Assembly: GCF_000264995.1 (NCBI RefSeq)
Contig: NW_006767438.1
Coordinates: 186,001-250,000 of the forward strand
DNA from: Punctularia strigosozonata HHB-11173 SS5
Lineage: Eukaryota > Basidiomycota > Agaricomycetes > Corticiales > Punctulariaceae
Length of the DNA: 64,000 nt
Direction: 5' to 3'
Shown: in pieces, positions 23,536 through 35,161 of the stretch
How positions within the stretch are numbered: position 1 is the stretch's first letter
Layout: each line of letters begins with the position of its first letter
Notes under the pieces: generated by a model
Told to the model about the DNA's origin: nothing
Database searches by the model: none
The model's input: the letters and a program-made list of their open reading frames with translations, nothing else
Program-made: the position numbers and the translations under genes

Positions 23536-24286
23536 ATGTTCGCTCGCCTCCTCGTCGCCTCTGCTGTTGCAGCCCTCGCTGGTGTCGCGTCTGCCGACCT
23601 CCAGGTCCTCGCTCCCGGTGGACCTGACCTGTGGTGGGGTAAGCTCGTCTGCGTTCGTTGCTGACGTCGTTCGCTGAGGATGTCGTTCTCGACTTTTAGT
23701 CGCTCAGTCGGTCAACACGATCCTCTGGAATTGCCAGGAATCTCAGTTCCAGAACTTCACCATCCTGTGAGTGCCCAGATGACTTTTTCAACGTGTGTTG
23801 TGTGACCGACGAACCCTGTCGTTCAGCATTGCGAACAGCAACCCAACGATCCTCGTCCAGCCGCAGGCGATTATTGCTATCGAAGAAAACTTCGACTGCT
23901 CCAAGACAATCACCGAGCAGCAGGCTAATTTCACCGTCGCCAGCGGTTACACCATTCAGCTTGCCAACACGTTGAACACCACCGACGTATGTTTCGTCCC
24001 GCGTCTGTCCCACATATGTGTCTAACCCATCCTCTCCCCCAAGATCTACGCCGAGTCTCAGCCCTTCGAGATCAAGTCCCTCGGCTCTACCTACCCTGCC
24101 AGCAGCGCGACGCCTACCGCCACCGGTACCTCTACCGCGTCTGGCTCCAACTCGGCCTCCGCCTCTGGCTCTCCCACTTCCGGCTCGGATTCTTCAGCGA
24201 CCAGCAAGGCGTCCTCTGCCTCGTCCATCCAGTTCAGCGGCGTCTTAGCCCTCGCGGCTGCTGCTCTCGGCCTTGTGGTCGCCTAA
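23536..24286 (+). CDS. Small Ser-rich GPI-anchored protein, Kre9/Knh1-like
   Basis: Four exons (23536-23638, 23700-23766, 23827-23986, 24044-24286) close at 190 residues. A signal peptide (MFARLLVASAVAALAGVASA) leads to a small beta domain with LAPGGPDLWW, NTILWNCQ, QNFTIL, IANSNPTILVQP, YTIQLANTLNTTD and FEIKSLG. This is the Ser/Thr-rich GPI membrane family related to the Kre9/Knh1 N-terminal domain. A 45-residue Ser/Thr/Ala linker and a C-terminal hydrophobic tail (GVLALAAAALGLVVA) give a GPI-attachment signal. It is probably exported to the plasma membrane or wall. The family is linked to wall glucan assembly in yeast, but the role of these short forms is not proven. Confidence 0.92.
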
Positions 24287-24510
24287 TTACGGCGTCCAAC
24301 CTCACGGAGGTATGCCTAATTCGAGCCTTATCTAAGCGAAAATAGCTACACGCTTCCTTCGTTCACAAGGAGCTTGGATGGTGGCATCCGTTCTTGGTTC
24401 TTTTGACTTTCCGGGCATTGGTCGGGGCTTCCGCCCGTTGTTACTCGATACATCTACCCCTGTATCCTGTCTCAGTCTCAATTGAATTGTCTTGGGTTGA
24501 CTTTCCATGA

Positions 24511-26662
24511 CTACAATAATGAACTAGCCTCTCTTATCAGCCTCGCCTCCGCATCAAGAACGACCCGACTCGGAAGACCGTCTCTGGCTTTGATACCCTC
24601 TATACGGTTCCTCGTCACCTCCAGCCACTCTTTGCTGTGCCCGACTACCTCTCGGACTTCTTGCTCTTTGCCCAATCGCTTCGCTTCGCCGTTTAGCCAT
24701 GCGACCAGTTCCGCGACCACAGCGATCTCCCCCGGACCGCCGAGGGTGTGCATCCTCCGTCCCTCGCCCGTGACCGCGATCCGCTTCAGGTAGATATCCC
24801 GCATTTCTGCGCGGGAGGGGAGCTCGGCGTATCCGGCGAACACGCGAGCGATGGCGATCGCGGAGTATTCGTGAAAGGAAAACGTCGCCGTGTTCAAGGG
24901 AACGCCTAAGAACGCTAACGAGGGGTTCGCTGGAGGGATGGTGCACGTGAGCGTGGCTACGACGATGCATATGAGACCGATGGCTTACGGATGTAGAAGA
25001 TATCGCGGTGGAGGTTCAGAGTCGCATCTCCTCGCGTGACGATCACGTTCTCCGGCGAGGGCGATGAGGTGTCCCCAGGACGCTCAAGATGCGATAAAAA
25101 CGGGTAGGAGAACTGCCGAAATCGCGTGAGTCGTGCTCGGTAGAAATCCTGAGGGTCGATGATAAAGTCATACGTGGTAACCAGTGGCGAAGATCACTGT
25201 GTCCACCTCCAAGACGGATCCATCAAGGAACTCCACGATACCAGGTCGACCATGTTCGTCCGCAACGATGAAGCGGGTAACGCCGTTCTTCCTGATATTG
25301 GACGCCGGTAAGCCAGCGCGGAAGGCTTCCCTGACATCCTAGCCTTGCTTAGCATTTGTCCACGACTGAAGGGCAAGGGTCGGTCCTACTCTCTCTTGCT
25401 GGGGTACCTCCGGAGCGAAGTCCCTGATGACATGAATGAGGGCCGGTACGCTGCCTCCCAGTTCCCTGGCGATATCAATCCCGGATGCATTGGCTCCAAT
25501 GACCAAAACACTCTGCGTGGATCTTCTTAAGTATGATTGCGGTATCAGACGAAGATGAGTCACCTGGGCGCTGGCAAATTGAGAAGGGTGGCGATAGTCT
25601 TTGGCATGCCATCTTGAGCGAATCAGCTTCGTTGTGGCTGGGCGATCCGAGAAGAGTTTCGGGAGCTTACATGCTCTCCGGATACGCTGTCGCCCATTCC
25701 CTCAAACCTTCAAAGGCAGGGATATGCGGCTCGGCATAGTGACCAGACGCAACGACGACCGCGTCAAAATGCTATCAAACAATGTCAACTATATCGAGCA
25801 GCGCCGTCACTGCGAGGAACGGACGTGTCTATTCCAGGTGAATGCCGCTTCTTGCCAGCCATCCTCGCGAACGACGGTGGTCAAGGTCTTAGTGATGACC
25901 TCCCATCCTTTTCGGAGTTCGCCTTGTGTGACTTCCTTGACCCTTTCCACCCTTGTGTTATATTGCACAAGCTCCTCCAGGTTGAAGCGGCGAGCATAGC
26001 TCCGGACAAAGTCGCCTATCACGGACTGATTTGCGTACCAAGGGCCATCTTGGGTCCAAGGACTATGATCTGGTCAGACTTTGCAACTTTTAAGATGGAG
26101 CAGAATACATACTAGTCTTGAAATCCCATAGTTGGCAGAGGCACCTGACAAACTGGGTGAGCTGCGGAAAATTCTGAGTTCGCCGTTGTATCACAGACAT
26201 TGTTCTGTAGCCGCTCGTACGTCGGCGTAGGAGGCGAATGCCGCAGCTTCGTGGTTTGGGCTTTCGCGTTGTCCACGACAAATTGTTCAGTGCGGGGCCA
26301 TTCCTCGTGCGATTCCTGAACATTGGGCACGTCAGCACAATGTCCTGCAAGAACCATAGCCAGTCATGCCTCTATTTGTGACAGTCCCTTGGCGACAGGA
26401 AGCGGAAGTGGTCCGGATGGCCGTTCCCCAACGTCTGAGGTATAGCGCCATATTCCGCCCGCTGTGTCGGCCTGTTCGAACACGACCACGTCCAAGCCGG
26501 ATTCCTTCAAGTGACGCGCTGCAGGAAGCTGATCCACGTTAGCAGATGTTTCCGAGAAGTGGTCCAATAACATACTCCGCTTGGGCCAGCACCGATTACG
26601 GCGACACTGCGTATGCCGGATGCGTTGAACTCATTATCAGAGGTTCCATCATAAACGGCCAT
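24511..26662 (-). CDS. Flavin-containing monooxygenase
   Basis: ATG 26662. Exon 1 (26662-26576) carries the FAD Rossmann motif GAGPSG (residues 24-29), and splicing to 26528 gives LPAARHLKESGLDVVVFEQ. Later exons hold MGFQDYPWTQDGPWYANQ, the NADPH-binding VLVIGANASGIDIAREL, and VIFATGYH joined by a 61-base intron to FSYPFLS, the ATGY motif of class B monooxygenases. FLGVPLNTATFSFHEYSAIA and an alpha-helical C-terminus end at 24511. The gene looks whole. Apparent frame breaks at the NADPH and ATGY regions are resolved by introns with GTAAGC, GTACCC and GTATGA donors. It oxygenates nucleophilic N or S in small molecules; the substrate is unknown. Its promoter side adjoins the MFS gene, and the next genes suggest a link to organosulfur use. 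The exon 2-3 junction near 26350-26400 is not fixed. Confidence 0.88.
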
Positions 26663-27002
26663 CTTTGGGCACGTCTCAGACTCAGAAAATGTCCAGTTGG
26701 TAACGACATGTCTATAAGTACGCCTTGTTATCAATGATTCTGCTTAGAGAAGGCGCCTAGGCGGCAGCTGTGCGCCATTTTCCAAGCGATGGTGCAATGT
26801 GGTCCATATCTCGGCCAGGCATCCATAGTCGTTTATCAGACCTCGACCATGAAGTTACAAAGCAAATGCAGATTGAACCGAGAGTCGGAGTCGCTCGCGG
26901 AACCTACACCATGACCCCTTCATCCTTGTAGTGCAAGTCACGTGTAGTGATACATCCGTTAAAAATACGATTGTGTTCTCTGGAATGCACGACCCGGGGT
27001 CC

Positions 27003-29405
27003 TTATTTCGCCGTAGATACAATGAATTCCTCTGGAGCTTTGCCTTGCGACACCGTCAACTTCGCACCCGGACTCTCAGCGCCTCCCTCTTCGTCCTCAA
27101 TTCGGATAGTCGATCCGTACCCGATGGCCGGGTTCGTCGCCGCCTTGCGATTCTTTCTCAGCTCGAGCTGATGCAGCTCTCTCGTAAGCAGCGTCCAAGC
27201 CACTTCAGAATGTACGATTTCAGCGATAGGTGAGGTCCAAATTCAACGGACACCCACCATGAGCGAGCGACAGTGCAAAGCTGTAGTATAAGCCCTTTGT
27301 GGACTTAGGATAGTCCGTTTGCTTCCAGACGAAGTTGGGAACAATGGCTTGTCTGCAGGGACAAAATGACTAATCAGCTTTTAAGAGGGGTGAACGAGAA
27401 CGTTCAGAGCTTACACCACGTATGCGAAGTCCTGCAATGAGGCTAAGCATCGTCAAGAGATAAATTTACAGATCACTCACGTTCATGCTTGCCACGACGA
27501 GCGCTCGCTCTTCGTTGTCCGCGGTACATATCTAACGTTTCAAGCTATTGTTCAGCATGGAGCCAAGGCGTAGTCGGACGATCTTACTTCGTTAGCCCAT
27601 GCGAAATGAAGCCCGCTCATTCCTCCTCCGATGTTCGTCATATCTGTCCAGGAAACGTCGTATTTTCTTACTCGGCAGAAGGAGAGAAACCACGCACAAT
27701 ATAAAACGAAATGAGAAGGGATCTTCGAGTGCACCGGAAGGTTCGCGAGTGAGATGCAGACGCATGCGTTGAGAAGGCTAGTGAATGCCAACCAGATCCA
27801 TCGCCTCCCGCGCAGGATGCCGTCACTGGTCCAAGCGAAGAAGTAGGCCGTGATGATGTACACACCCTGATCATAGCACGCGGTCAGTTCTCACAACCCG
27901 ACCAAGGAGGTATCACCGTACAGTGATTGCCATGGGGAGGTGGTTGATCTGCGGTACAGTATACACCGTCTTCTCCTTCGTGTTGAAGCTCTTGAGCCAG
28001 AGCGGCATGATCGACGACGCGTTCAGAGAGTTGTTCCACAGGACGTATAGCAGGGTGAGGACCGGAAGATGCCAGCTCTTGAGGAAGCCGCGAAGTCGCT
28101 CTTTGGTTATCGGCGCCTTGGGCTTGCGACCAATGGCAGCCATCCTCCGATCCGTCAGGTCTAACTCTGCCTGACTGAGCCAGAAGGTGGGCTTGTTTCC
28201 GCTCTGCCCAGGAAGAGCCGGCAGGAACACGTAGCCTAGTGCAGCGATCGGGATAGTGATTACAGCGTCGATGATGAAGACTTCAGAGGTAATGAGTAAG
28301 ACAGCGTCAGTAGGCCGAGGGCTTGACTTACGCCATCTCCATCCCGCCAAACCATTATGGCCGTTGAGATTGGAGTATGCTGCGGCCTATGCATTCCGCC
28401 ATGAGCGGAGGCGATGACTACCAGCAGGCCAGTGACTCACTTGCAACACGCTCGACAGTAATGTGCCCATACCTCCGGCGGTATGGAAGATGACTGCACG
28501 CTGCGAAGTGGTTAGGTACCTTCGTTTATCGGTGATATAATCATATCTACCTTGCCTAACTCGCGAGGCGTATAGAAGTTCCCGATTATGTATTGCATAC
28601 CGGGATCTATGTAAAGGGGGTTAACATTGAGGGTGATCTGTAGTAAAGGACAACGCACAAAACCCAGCCTCGAATAGCCCGACAAGGAACCTGATACCAT
28701 ACAACTGCAAGCGGTCAGTGTCGGGATAGCAGCGTCAAAGTAAGCCGCACGTACCGCCTGATAGCTCTTCACCTTGTAGCTGAACAGGGTACATATACCC
28801 CAGCCCAGTTCCAAGGTCGGTATCCACCACCGTGGGCTGACCCTCGTGAGTAACCTGAAACGTCGTCTTCGGCAGTGTTCCGTTGTGAAGGGCGATGTAA
28901 CGCTTACAAGTTCGATGGTATCTGGCCTATTAACGCAGACGATCAGTCGTTGGAAGTCGTTGACTGGTAGCAATACGCGACCTATCACATAGCCGATTGT
29001 CCACATTGTGATAGCTGTGGTGAGCTGATTACCGAACATGCCGACTAATCCAGGTAATCAGCGAGCAGTATATCATGAATTCACTCGTGCACTCACGGTC
29101 CTCTTTCATTCCAGACACAAATGCAGAATTGATATTCGATTGATCCAGATTTTTGAGGAAATAACTACGATGGTCAGAGCATTGGAACCAGATCTGCTAG
29201 TTGACCAGAGAAGCACGACCAACCCAAGGCTAGCAAATGTGAGAAGAACAGCATCGAGCTTGAACAGTAGCCGACGTTCTTCCGTTGACGAGTCGAAGGT
29301 ATCCCATAGCGCGCCTTTCCAAGTGGACTTGGGCTTCGTTATCGAGTTGAGCGAGATGTCTCCGTCCTTGGAAGCAAGAGACGAGGAGTCGTTGTCGTAC
29401 GCCAT
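27003..29405 (-). CDS. Dal5-type (ACS family) MFS transporter
   Basis: Start at ATG 29405 (strong context gaccATGGCG) or in-frame ATG 29486. The N-terminus WDTFDSSTEERRLLFKLD leads to YFLKNLDQSNINSAFVSG, the signature of the anion:cation symporter/Dal5 branch of the major facilitator superfamily. It continues MFGNQLTTAITMWTIGYVIG, YTPRELGKVDMII, and HNGLAGWR...VFIIDAVITIPIAALGYVFL. A long central loop (SQAELDLTDRRMAAIGRKPK) is followed by HLPVLTLLYVLWNN, ITAYFFAWTSDG, RWIWLAFTSLL, FAWANE and WTLLTRELHQLELRKN, with a charged C-terminus to 27003. About twelve membrane segments in the plasma membrane are implied. Known relatives carry allantoate, vitamins, cysteine and sulfonates. The neighbouring TauD gene makes a sulfonate or sulfate ester plausible. 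Confidence 0.9.
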
Positions 29406-30316
29406 GGTCGCCAAGGGAAGATACTGACTTCTGTCGGGCCTCCGAGAGCTAGAACCGAGAGCCGAGGAGTCCTCAAAGGCCCGCATATTGAGCCAGTCTT
29501 CGTTTATCTAACCGTATCGCGGCAGGTACGTCGAGAGCCGAGGCACGCTTTGGAGCACCACCGCGCTATCGCCAAGGAGTCTCGCGCCTTCAGGAAGCGC
29601 TATGATGTGCTTAATATGGAGTTGGCTGCCCGAGGACCGAAAGCAAACTCGAACAGAGAGCTTGTACGTGCACGACATCCGCACGTCTTTCCCAGGAGAC
29701 ATTGCAAGTAATCATGGGTGGCAGCTTTATAATTCCGCAGATAAGATGCGAGCTGGAGCCGCGCACTCGCGAGAAGTTCAAGTCAAAGCTCGAGCTCGGC
29801 TTGTGGTCATCGCGTCCTCCACGTGACCGTGCTCGCCGTTGCGCTCTTGTTAGGCCGATGCTTGGACTCGAGCACAATCCCCTTGTATCTTTACGCAAGA
29901 ACTTCAACGATATTCTTCAAAAACCGTCCACCGCCAGCGCTATCTTGAGAGCCTCAAACTATGATATTGATTTGCTTCGCCGCTGGGAATGCTATTCGCC
30001 ATCGTGCTCATGCCTTGCGTGGAGCACCTCATCCATGCTCTGAATAGCATCTCGCGCTTCGCGAAGCTCCAAGCCCGGTTGCCGGCCTCTTGGAGAAACC
30101 TATTCGTGCTTCATATGTGCTCGCGTCCGCTCAGTCATACGCAAGTCATACGCGACGGATTGATCAGCTGGACTTGGGCTCATCATACCGTCTTCGTCAA
30201 ACATGGCCGCCTCGGCTTCCAGTCTTTGCTTGAGCATAAAATGGCTCGTGCCGGACAATCTTATCTATCCCTCTTCCTGACGTCTCGGAGTACTCTCGCA
30301 TTCTCGACCTACAGAC
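29406..30316. promoter_or_regulatory. Divergent promoter region of the MFS and TauD genes
   Basis: 911 bases separate the two start codons and no gene is supported inside. A CACGTG palindrome lies at 29820-29825. In yeast this is the core site of Cbf1, which with Met4 controls sulfur genes. The same hexamer occurs at several unrelated places in this GC-rich window, so it is only suggestive. Confidence 0.35.
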
Positions 30317-32012
30317 ATGCCCGTCCCTGTTGCGAACCACGTTGAGAAGCTGCCTCCGGCGTCGCGCGAGCGGTTGGTCCGAGCTGGTATCGACCTGACA
30401 AACTACCCTGAGTGGCCTCCAAAGCCGAAGAGCTTGACGCTCGCCGCTAAGGTCAGGGAGGAAGAGCGCCCTCATATCGAGAGGGGCAAGAATGCGGATC
30501 CGGAGAAGAAGGTGAGATCATCATACCCTCTGATTGACTCGCAGCTGATGTCTCACGACCTATCTATCAGGCACTCCTCAAGGCCGCTAAGGAGGTCATT
30601 CACCTCAGCAAGCATATCGGGACGGAAATTGTCGGTCTTCAGCTGTCGCAGCTAACGGACCAGCAGGTTCGCTCATTATTATCTTGTTAAACCACTTCTT
30701 GATGTGCAGAGGGTCACCTGATATGTGATGCTTTCACAGAAAGACGAACTCGCTCTTCTCATCGCCGAGAGGACGGTCGTTTTCTTCCGCGACCAAGATC
30801 TGACCCCGCAGCAGCAACGCGACCTGGGCGCTTACTTCGGTGAAGTCGAGGTCCACCCTACTGCTCCTCGCGTGCCTGGTCTCCCGGGTGTCTCCATCAT
30901 CTGTGCGTGTTCAAACGTATTCAACCGACGTGATTCTCTGAGACAAGGTCCATTCAGGGCCCGAGCTTGCAAGGCAAGAGAGGGTTGGTTTTAGGAACCC
31001 CTTCGGGTGAGTGACTGTTTAGTCCAATGCATGGCCTACCGTCATTGATTGCGCCTCGCAGAACTCAAGATTGGGTTGGTCTCCGTCGATCATGACTGCC
31101 GCAGCGCAACTGACCTTGAACTGCGCCGTAGCACACGGATCTTACTCATGAGAAGCAGCCGCCGGGCATCAGTACGCAGTCTCCTCGCGTCAATTCCACA
31201 ATGAAACTCATGACCATTTGCACCTCTAGCACACCTTCACAACGACACGTGAGCAGTTGCCAGTTCGTCAGCCTCAAATTAGACCTTAACCTTGCACCAG
31301 TATTCCGTCCATCGGCGGCGACACATATTGGGCTTCGGGTTACTCCGCTTATGACAAGTTGTCCCCTGCATTCCGTGCAAAGATAGACGGCCTTCAGGCC
31401 GTCTACCGCTCAGCCCATGTGTACAAGAACCCTGAGGACCCTGATGGTCCTCTCGTTCCGATAGAGCGTGTGCACCCGCTTGTGCGCACCCACCCGGCGA
31501 CAGGCTGGAAGAGCTTGTATGTTCAATGTTGACATTGTAAACTGACGAGTTCTCTGATCCGCCTTTGAGATAGGTTCGTGAACCGCAAATACACACTGCG
31601 GATCGTCGGTTTCGAGCCAGCCGAGAGCAAAATCATCCTGGATTAGTGAGACGAGTAATCTCGTTTCTCATGGCGTTGCTTGACCACCTTTATCGTTAGC
31701 CTCTTTGACGTGTACGAGCGTTCTTTGGACATCCAAGTGCGTTTCAAGTGGACTCCGGGGACGTCCGCTCTCTGGGACAAGTAGGGGTATTCTTTGCCAA
31801 ACAACAACAACCCCTGACGATTGATATTTCGCAGCCGTATTTCCATTCACGCAGCCGTATTTGACTACGAAGGCCACGAGCCTCGCCATGGTACTCGTGT
31901 GTCCTCGCTGGCCGAGGTTCCTTACTTTGACCCGCAATCGAAGTCGCGTCGTGAGGCTCTCGGGCTGGACAAGCCAGAGGATTTCTTGCCCAAGAAGGAG
32001 ATTATCTACTGA
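30317..32012 (+). CDS. TauD/TfdA-family Fe(II)/2-oxoglutarate dioxygenase (JLP1-like)
   Basis: Eleven exons close exactly at 373 residues: 30317-30511, 30571-30666, 30740-30902, 30958-31006, 31062-31074, 31132-31171, 31230-31248, 31301-31516, 31574-31645, 31700-31780 and 31835-32012. The iron-binding H-x-D is HTD in HTDLTHEKQPPGIT (31132-31140), followed by HLHNDTIPSIGGDTYW. The distal His is in ISIHAAVFDYE (31848-31850), and the oxoglutarate-binding Arg is in RHGTRVSS. Family members oxidise taurine, other sulfonates or sulfate esters, releasing sulfite/sulfate and succinate; yeast Jlp1 serves sulfur scavenging. There is no signal peptide, so the enzyme is cytosolic. The active-site exons are only 13, 40 and 19 nt long. 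It is divergent from a Dal5-type transporter. Confidence 0.92.
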
Positions 32013-32439
32013 GGCGCTGTAATCAATATGAATGTACGATGATGTATTCAATTGAATGAGATTTTTTTGACGGCTCTACCATACCCCTGGCATGCAGTGG
32101 GATTCGCGGGTCGGCACATAGCTTGCTTACATTCGTACGTGCATTGGCTCTCATGCAGCATGCGCATCGAGCATGTGTCCCATTGTACGACTATACCTTG
32201 GCCACGCTATGCATGCGACGTTCGTGAAGCTATAATGATGTGGAAAACCACAGCGCAACCAAACACGACGATTCCGATGTCCGTAGAACACAATATGGAT
32301 ATGAGAGATTGATGTATAGAGGAGGAATGCATAATGTGATAATAAGAAACATTGTCCTACACCTCGTATGCTATAGTTCTCTAGATAACACATGCCCCAT
32401 CGCAAGAGGTCAGTTTGCCTTAAACTGAGCAAACGTACC
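32013..32439. other. Intergenic, AT-rich
   Basis: Convergent space between the TauD gene and the unidentified minus-strand gene. Nothing else is recognised. Confidence 0.4.
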
Positions 32440-33650
32440 CGCGCGAGCTGGTGCAGCTCAACCGCCACGCGCAATACGATTAAGGGCCGTCCCTGCGGCT
32501 GCCTCCCGAGCGTCTCCCACGCTACGACCGCTGCCTTGTCCGTATGTCTGATTAGATACTGATACATGGTTAGTATGAAACGATGATTGCGATATATATA
32601 TGAAGATTTACAGTACACCGTAGAGTACCATACGCATTTGTTGTCCGGGCCGACTTTCTGGTCAATATATCGAACGATGTTGGCGGGGTCACCGAAGTTC
32701 TGTTGAACCCAATTATTGAGGTTCATGCGGTTATCTGCAACAACCAATCGATCAATGCGTATGCGTGCTAATGGGTGCTTTGCACGTACTTGACATAGTA
32801 CTCCAAGCCCTTGTAGAGATTGGTTGCCCTCGATTGATGGATACAATGAGTCCTCGTTCATTTATAGCTAGTCGAACGGGAGATAGCAATGGAATGGACC
32901 CGAGGCAGGCCAAGTCAGCCTGATGGATGCAAGAGTGGAATCGGGCATTATGCCTCCGCAGTTGGATACCAATGCATTTCGTACGATGGAAAACGCGGAG
33001 CATGGCGGCTATCGAGGTATTAGGCACCCCCAAATCTCCGGAGATTGTGCAGATGAATTCGACCCGGCGCGGAGACGGATAGCCCAGCCCTGTTCCTGCC
33101 AGGGAACGCAGTAGGACGTCGCGAGTCATGGCCGAAACGTCCAATCCGGAGCTTAATGGTTTGAGACGATGCACTGCTAAGGAGCGATAGCGATAGCTAA
33201 ATGTTATGCCCTCAGCAGGAAAGGGAACACGAATGGATACGGAATTGGGGCAGAAGCTGCCGATGAAACGCGGGACCAGGCATTCGAATCGGCCACAAAG
33301 ATCGGAACAATTTTTCCAGAGTGTTGACGACCTAGGATAGCAAGTTAATCCATAGCAGTGCACAGGAATCAACGAGCAGCGGGCGATGCTCTCACTTGTG
33401 CAACTCTTCCAACCACGATGGCGGTCGTGTAATACATTCAACATGTAGGTTAACGAACGCTGCATTAACATGCGAGAGGCCGTCGCGATACAGAGAAGCA
33501 GTGTAACGGGCGTAAGACTCCAGAATGGAACACGGTAACTCCCGGAGGACGCCGCCATGCTCACGATACCCGTCTACCTGGACCGCATGATTAGCACCGG
33601 ATTCTCATCTACTGCTAGCAAGATACGAGAAGCAAAACTCGCCGCTGTTA
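32440..33650 (-). CDS. Unidentified multi-exon gene
   Basis: Protein-like exons with consistent splice signals read leftward. One block carries YREHGGVLRELPCSILESYA and GLSHVNAAFVNLHVECITRP. After introns come VVNTLEKLFRSLWPIRM, then VHRLKPLSSGLDVSAMTRDV, and, after a GTACGT donor near 32790, NRMNLNNWVQQNFGDPANIV with DQKVGPDNKCVWYSTVY. The last part holds YLIRHTDKAAVVAWETLGRQ. I do not recognise the family, and the start and stop are not fixed. Different exons use different frames, which argues for a real intron-rich gene rather than chance. It could also be partly decayed. Confidence 0.4.
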
Positions 33651-34830
33651 CAAAACTTCTTGATCGCCTGTAATTTGGCATTCACCCTATTATTCAGGGG
33701 ACAGACTGTTCAGTCACTCTGCGTGAAACTATAGGCCAACCCTGTCAAAATTTCCAATGACTTCGTCGATGGCAGTAGGTGTCTGTTTGAGAACTGCTGG
33801 GGAGTCAGGGCCTGCAAAGATGGAATGAATCGAAGGGTCGGTGAGACACATAGCACAGCTCGACCAGGCCGAGGGCGCGCATTGATACGATGGGGCAAGG
33901 CCAAACAGCAGGATCCGATAGGTGTGCTGAACGCCTTCCGTAGGCGCCCGCAGTGATGGTCCCGTCGGTAGGCCACTGCAACAGCTGGTCCGGAGGAGAG
34001 AAGCCTGACCCCGACGCTTTGCGATCGAGTTACGGCGGAGTTGATCTATGATGACCGACATGCATTCTATCACCCTATCATCCGCGTCAAGCATCGTACG
34101 CTTCGAGATCCGCCTGGCACATATCGGGCGGCCTCGTTTTCGTAAGCCTCTATCGCGTAGATGCAACGTGGTCGAAAGCCATCACAACGAGCCCGGCACC
34201 GAGCGCCTAAACGTAGGTCAACCCCCGTACTTCGCGGATGTATATTCGATACGAAACGCGGAATGCCGATGTAGCACCCTCAGTCCTATATGGCATGTTC
34301 ATGAGACACAAGATGTCCGAATCCTCGGATTAGAACGAGCAAGGTTCGCCGGATTGTCGAGACGAGTCATTTCACACAAGCTGCCAAGTTCTGGGCGCTT
34401 CAGGGGTGACCTAGTCATTGGCACTGAATGGCGGTAGCGTAGTCCTCGCAAGTCCACAAAGGCCGTCCGTACTGCGGGTCGCGACTCGCTTTCAGGTGTC
34501 TACCGATGGCTGTTGCGTCGCTACGCCCTACTGGGATGTGGTTGAGATAAGTGAGCACCATTGCACGGCGAATCACTCCTTGATTAGGCATGGCTTTGAT
34601 GGCGGGTGTCGACTCTGCAACAATTGTTCGGTTGGAAGGCGCGGGCCAAAATCAGTTTGATCATCCGTGAAGCAGCTTGCAGTCACTTGACGAGTTCGAC
34701 GCCCGTCAGCTGCAGACCTTTCCCACGCTTACCATTTCATTCCCTCTCCGCTTGAAATATTCTAGGCTACCTCCGGATGGTCAAAACACCGCAGGAAAGT
34801 ATAAAGAGAAGGATAAATGTGTAAATGTTC
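33651..34830. other. Stretch with no supported gene
   Basis: Open frames on both strands (33729-34166 minus, 34048-34437 plus) overlap and lack motifs. The left end may contain the 5' part of the unidentified gene at 32440-33650. Confidence 0.35.
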
Positions 34831-34840
34831 TAAAACTAGT

Positions 34841-34933
34841 GTCCCTACCAGGGTTCGAGCCTGGGTCTTCACGGTTTGCAGCGAGGAAGGCGCCTACCAC
34901 AACGTGATGATCTAACCACTAATCGATGGGGAC
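34841..34933 (-). tRNA. tRNA-His (GTG) with a 22-base intron
   Basis: Read on the minus strand, the acceptor stem starts GTCCCCA and ends TAGGGAC, with one C-A mismatch. The D arm is GATTAGTGGTTAGATC. The anticodon stem TCACG/CGTGA encloses TTGTGG, anticodon GTG, interrupted after position 37 by about 22 bases (TAGGCGCC...GCAAA). The T arm is CCAGG-CTCGAAC-CCTGG. A run of T follows the 3' end (complement of 34832-34835), as for RNA polymerase III termination. The mature length is about 71. The anticodon arm ATCACGTTGTGG is typical of eukaryotic tRNA-His. The loop starts CTCGA where TTCGA is usual, so it could be a weak or decaying copy. Confidence 0.7.
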
Positions 34934-35161
34934 CGAAAGTCAAAGCCCCAATGTCTATACATATTCAGTTTTGTTTCCCATACCCTCAACACCTTCAAGT
35001 AAACACGGTTGCAATCCTGAGGCTGGAACATTGCTGATCTGCACTCGCGATGAGTCCGGCGAGGACCCATCCGCGATTCATCATACCCGATGCTACCGGA
35101 GCTTCATGATGCCGCTACTCTTTCTTTTCGATCCCTCTGCCTTAGTGCTCCAGCCTGAACC

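Noticed and set aside
25140-25180. Apparent frameshift in the flavin monooxygenase at the ATGY motif
   Set aside because: A 61-base intron with a GTATGA donor and a cggcag acceptor joins ATGYH to FSYPFLS in phase, so the gene is intact there.
26938-26944. TCACGTG as firm evidence of sulfur regulation
   Set aside because: CACGTG also occurs in coding and intron sequence (for example 10386, 44008 and 44524), so it is kept only as a weak hint.
34677-34907. Short plus-strand peptide ending LPGFEPGSSRFAARKAPTTT
   Set aside because: This is the antisense of the tRNA-His gene; peptides with GFEPGSS are a known artefact of translating tRNA T arms.
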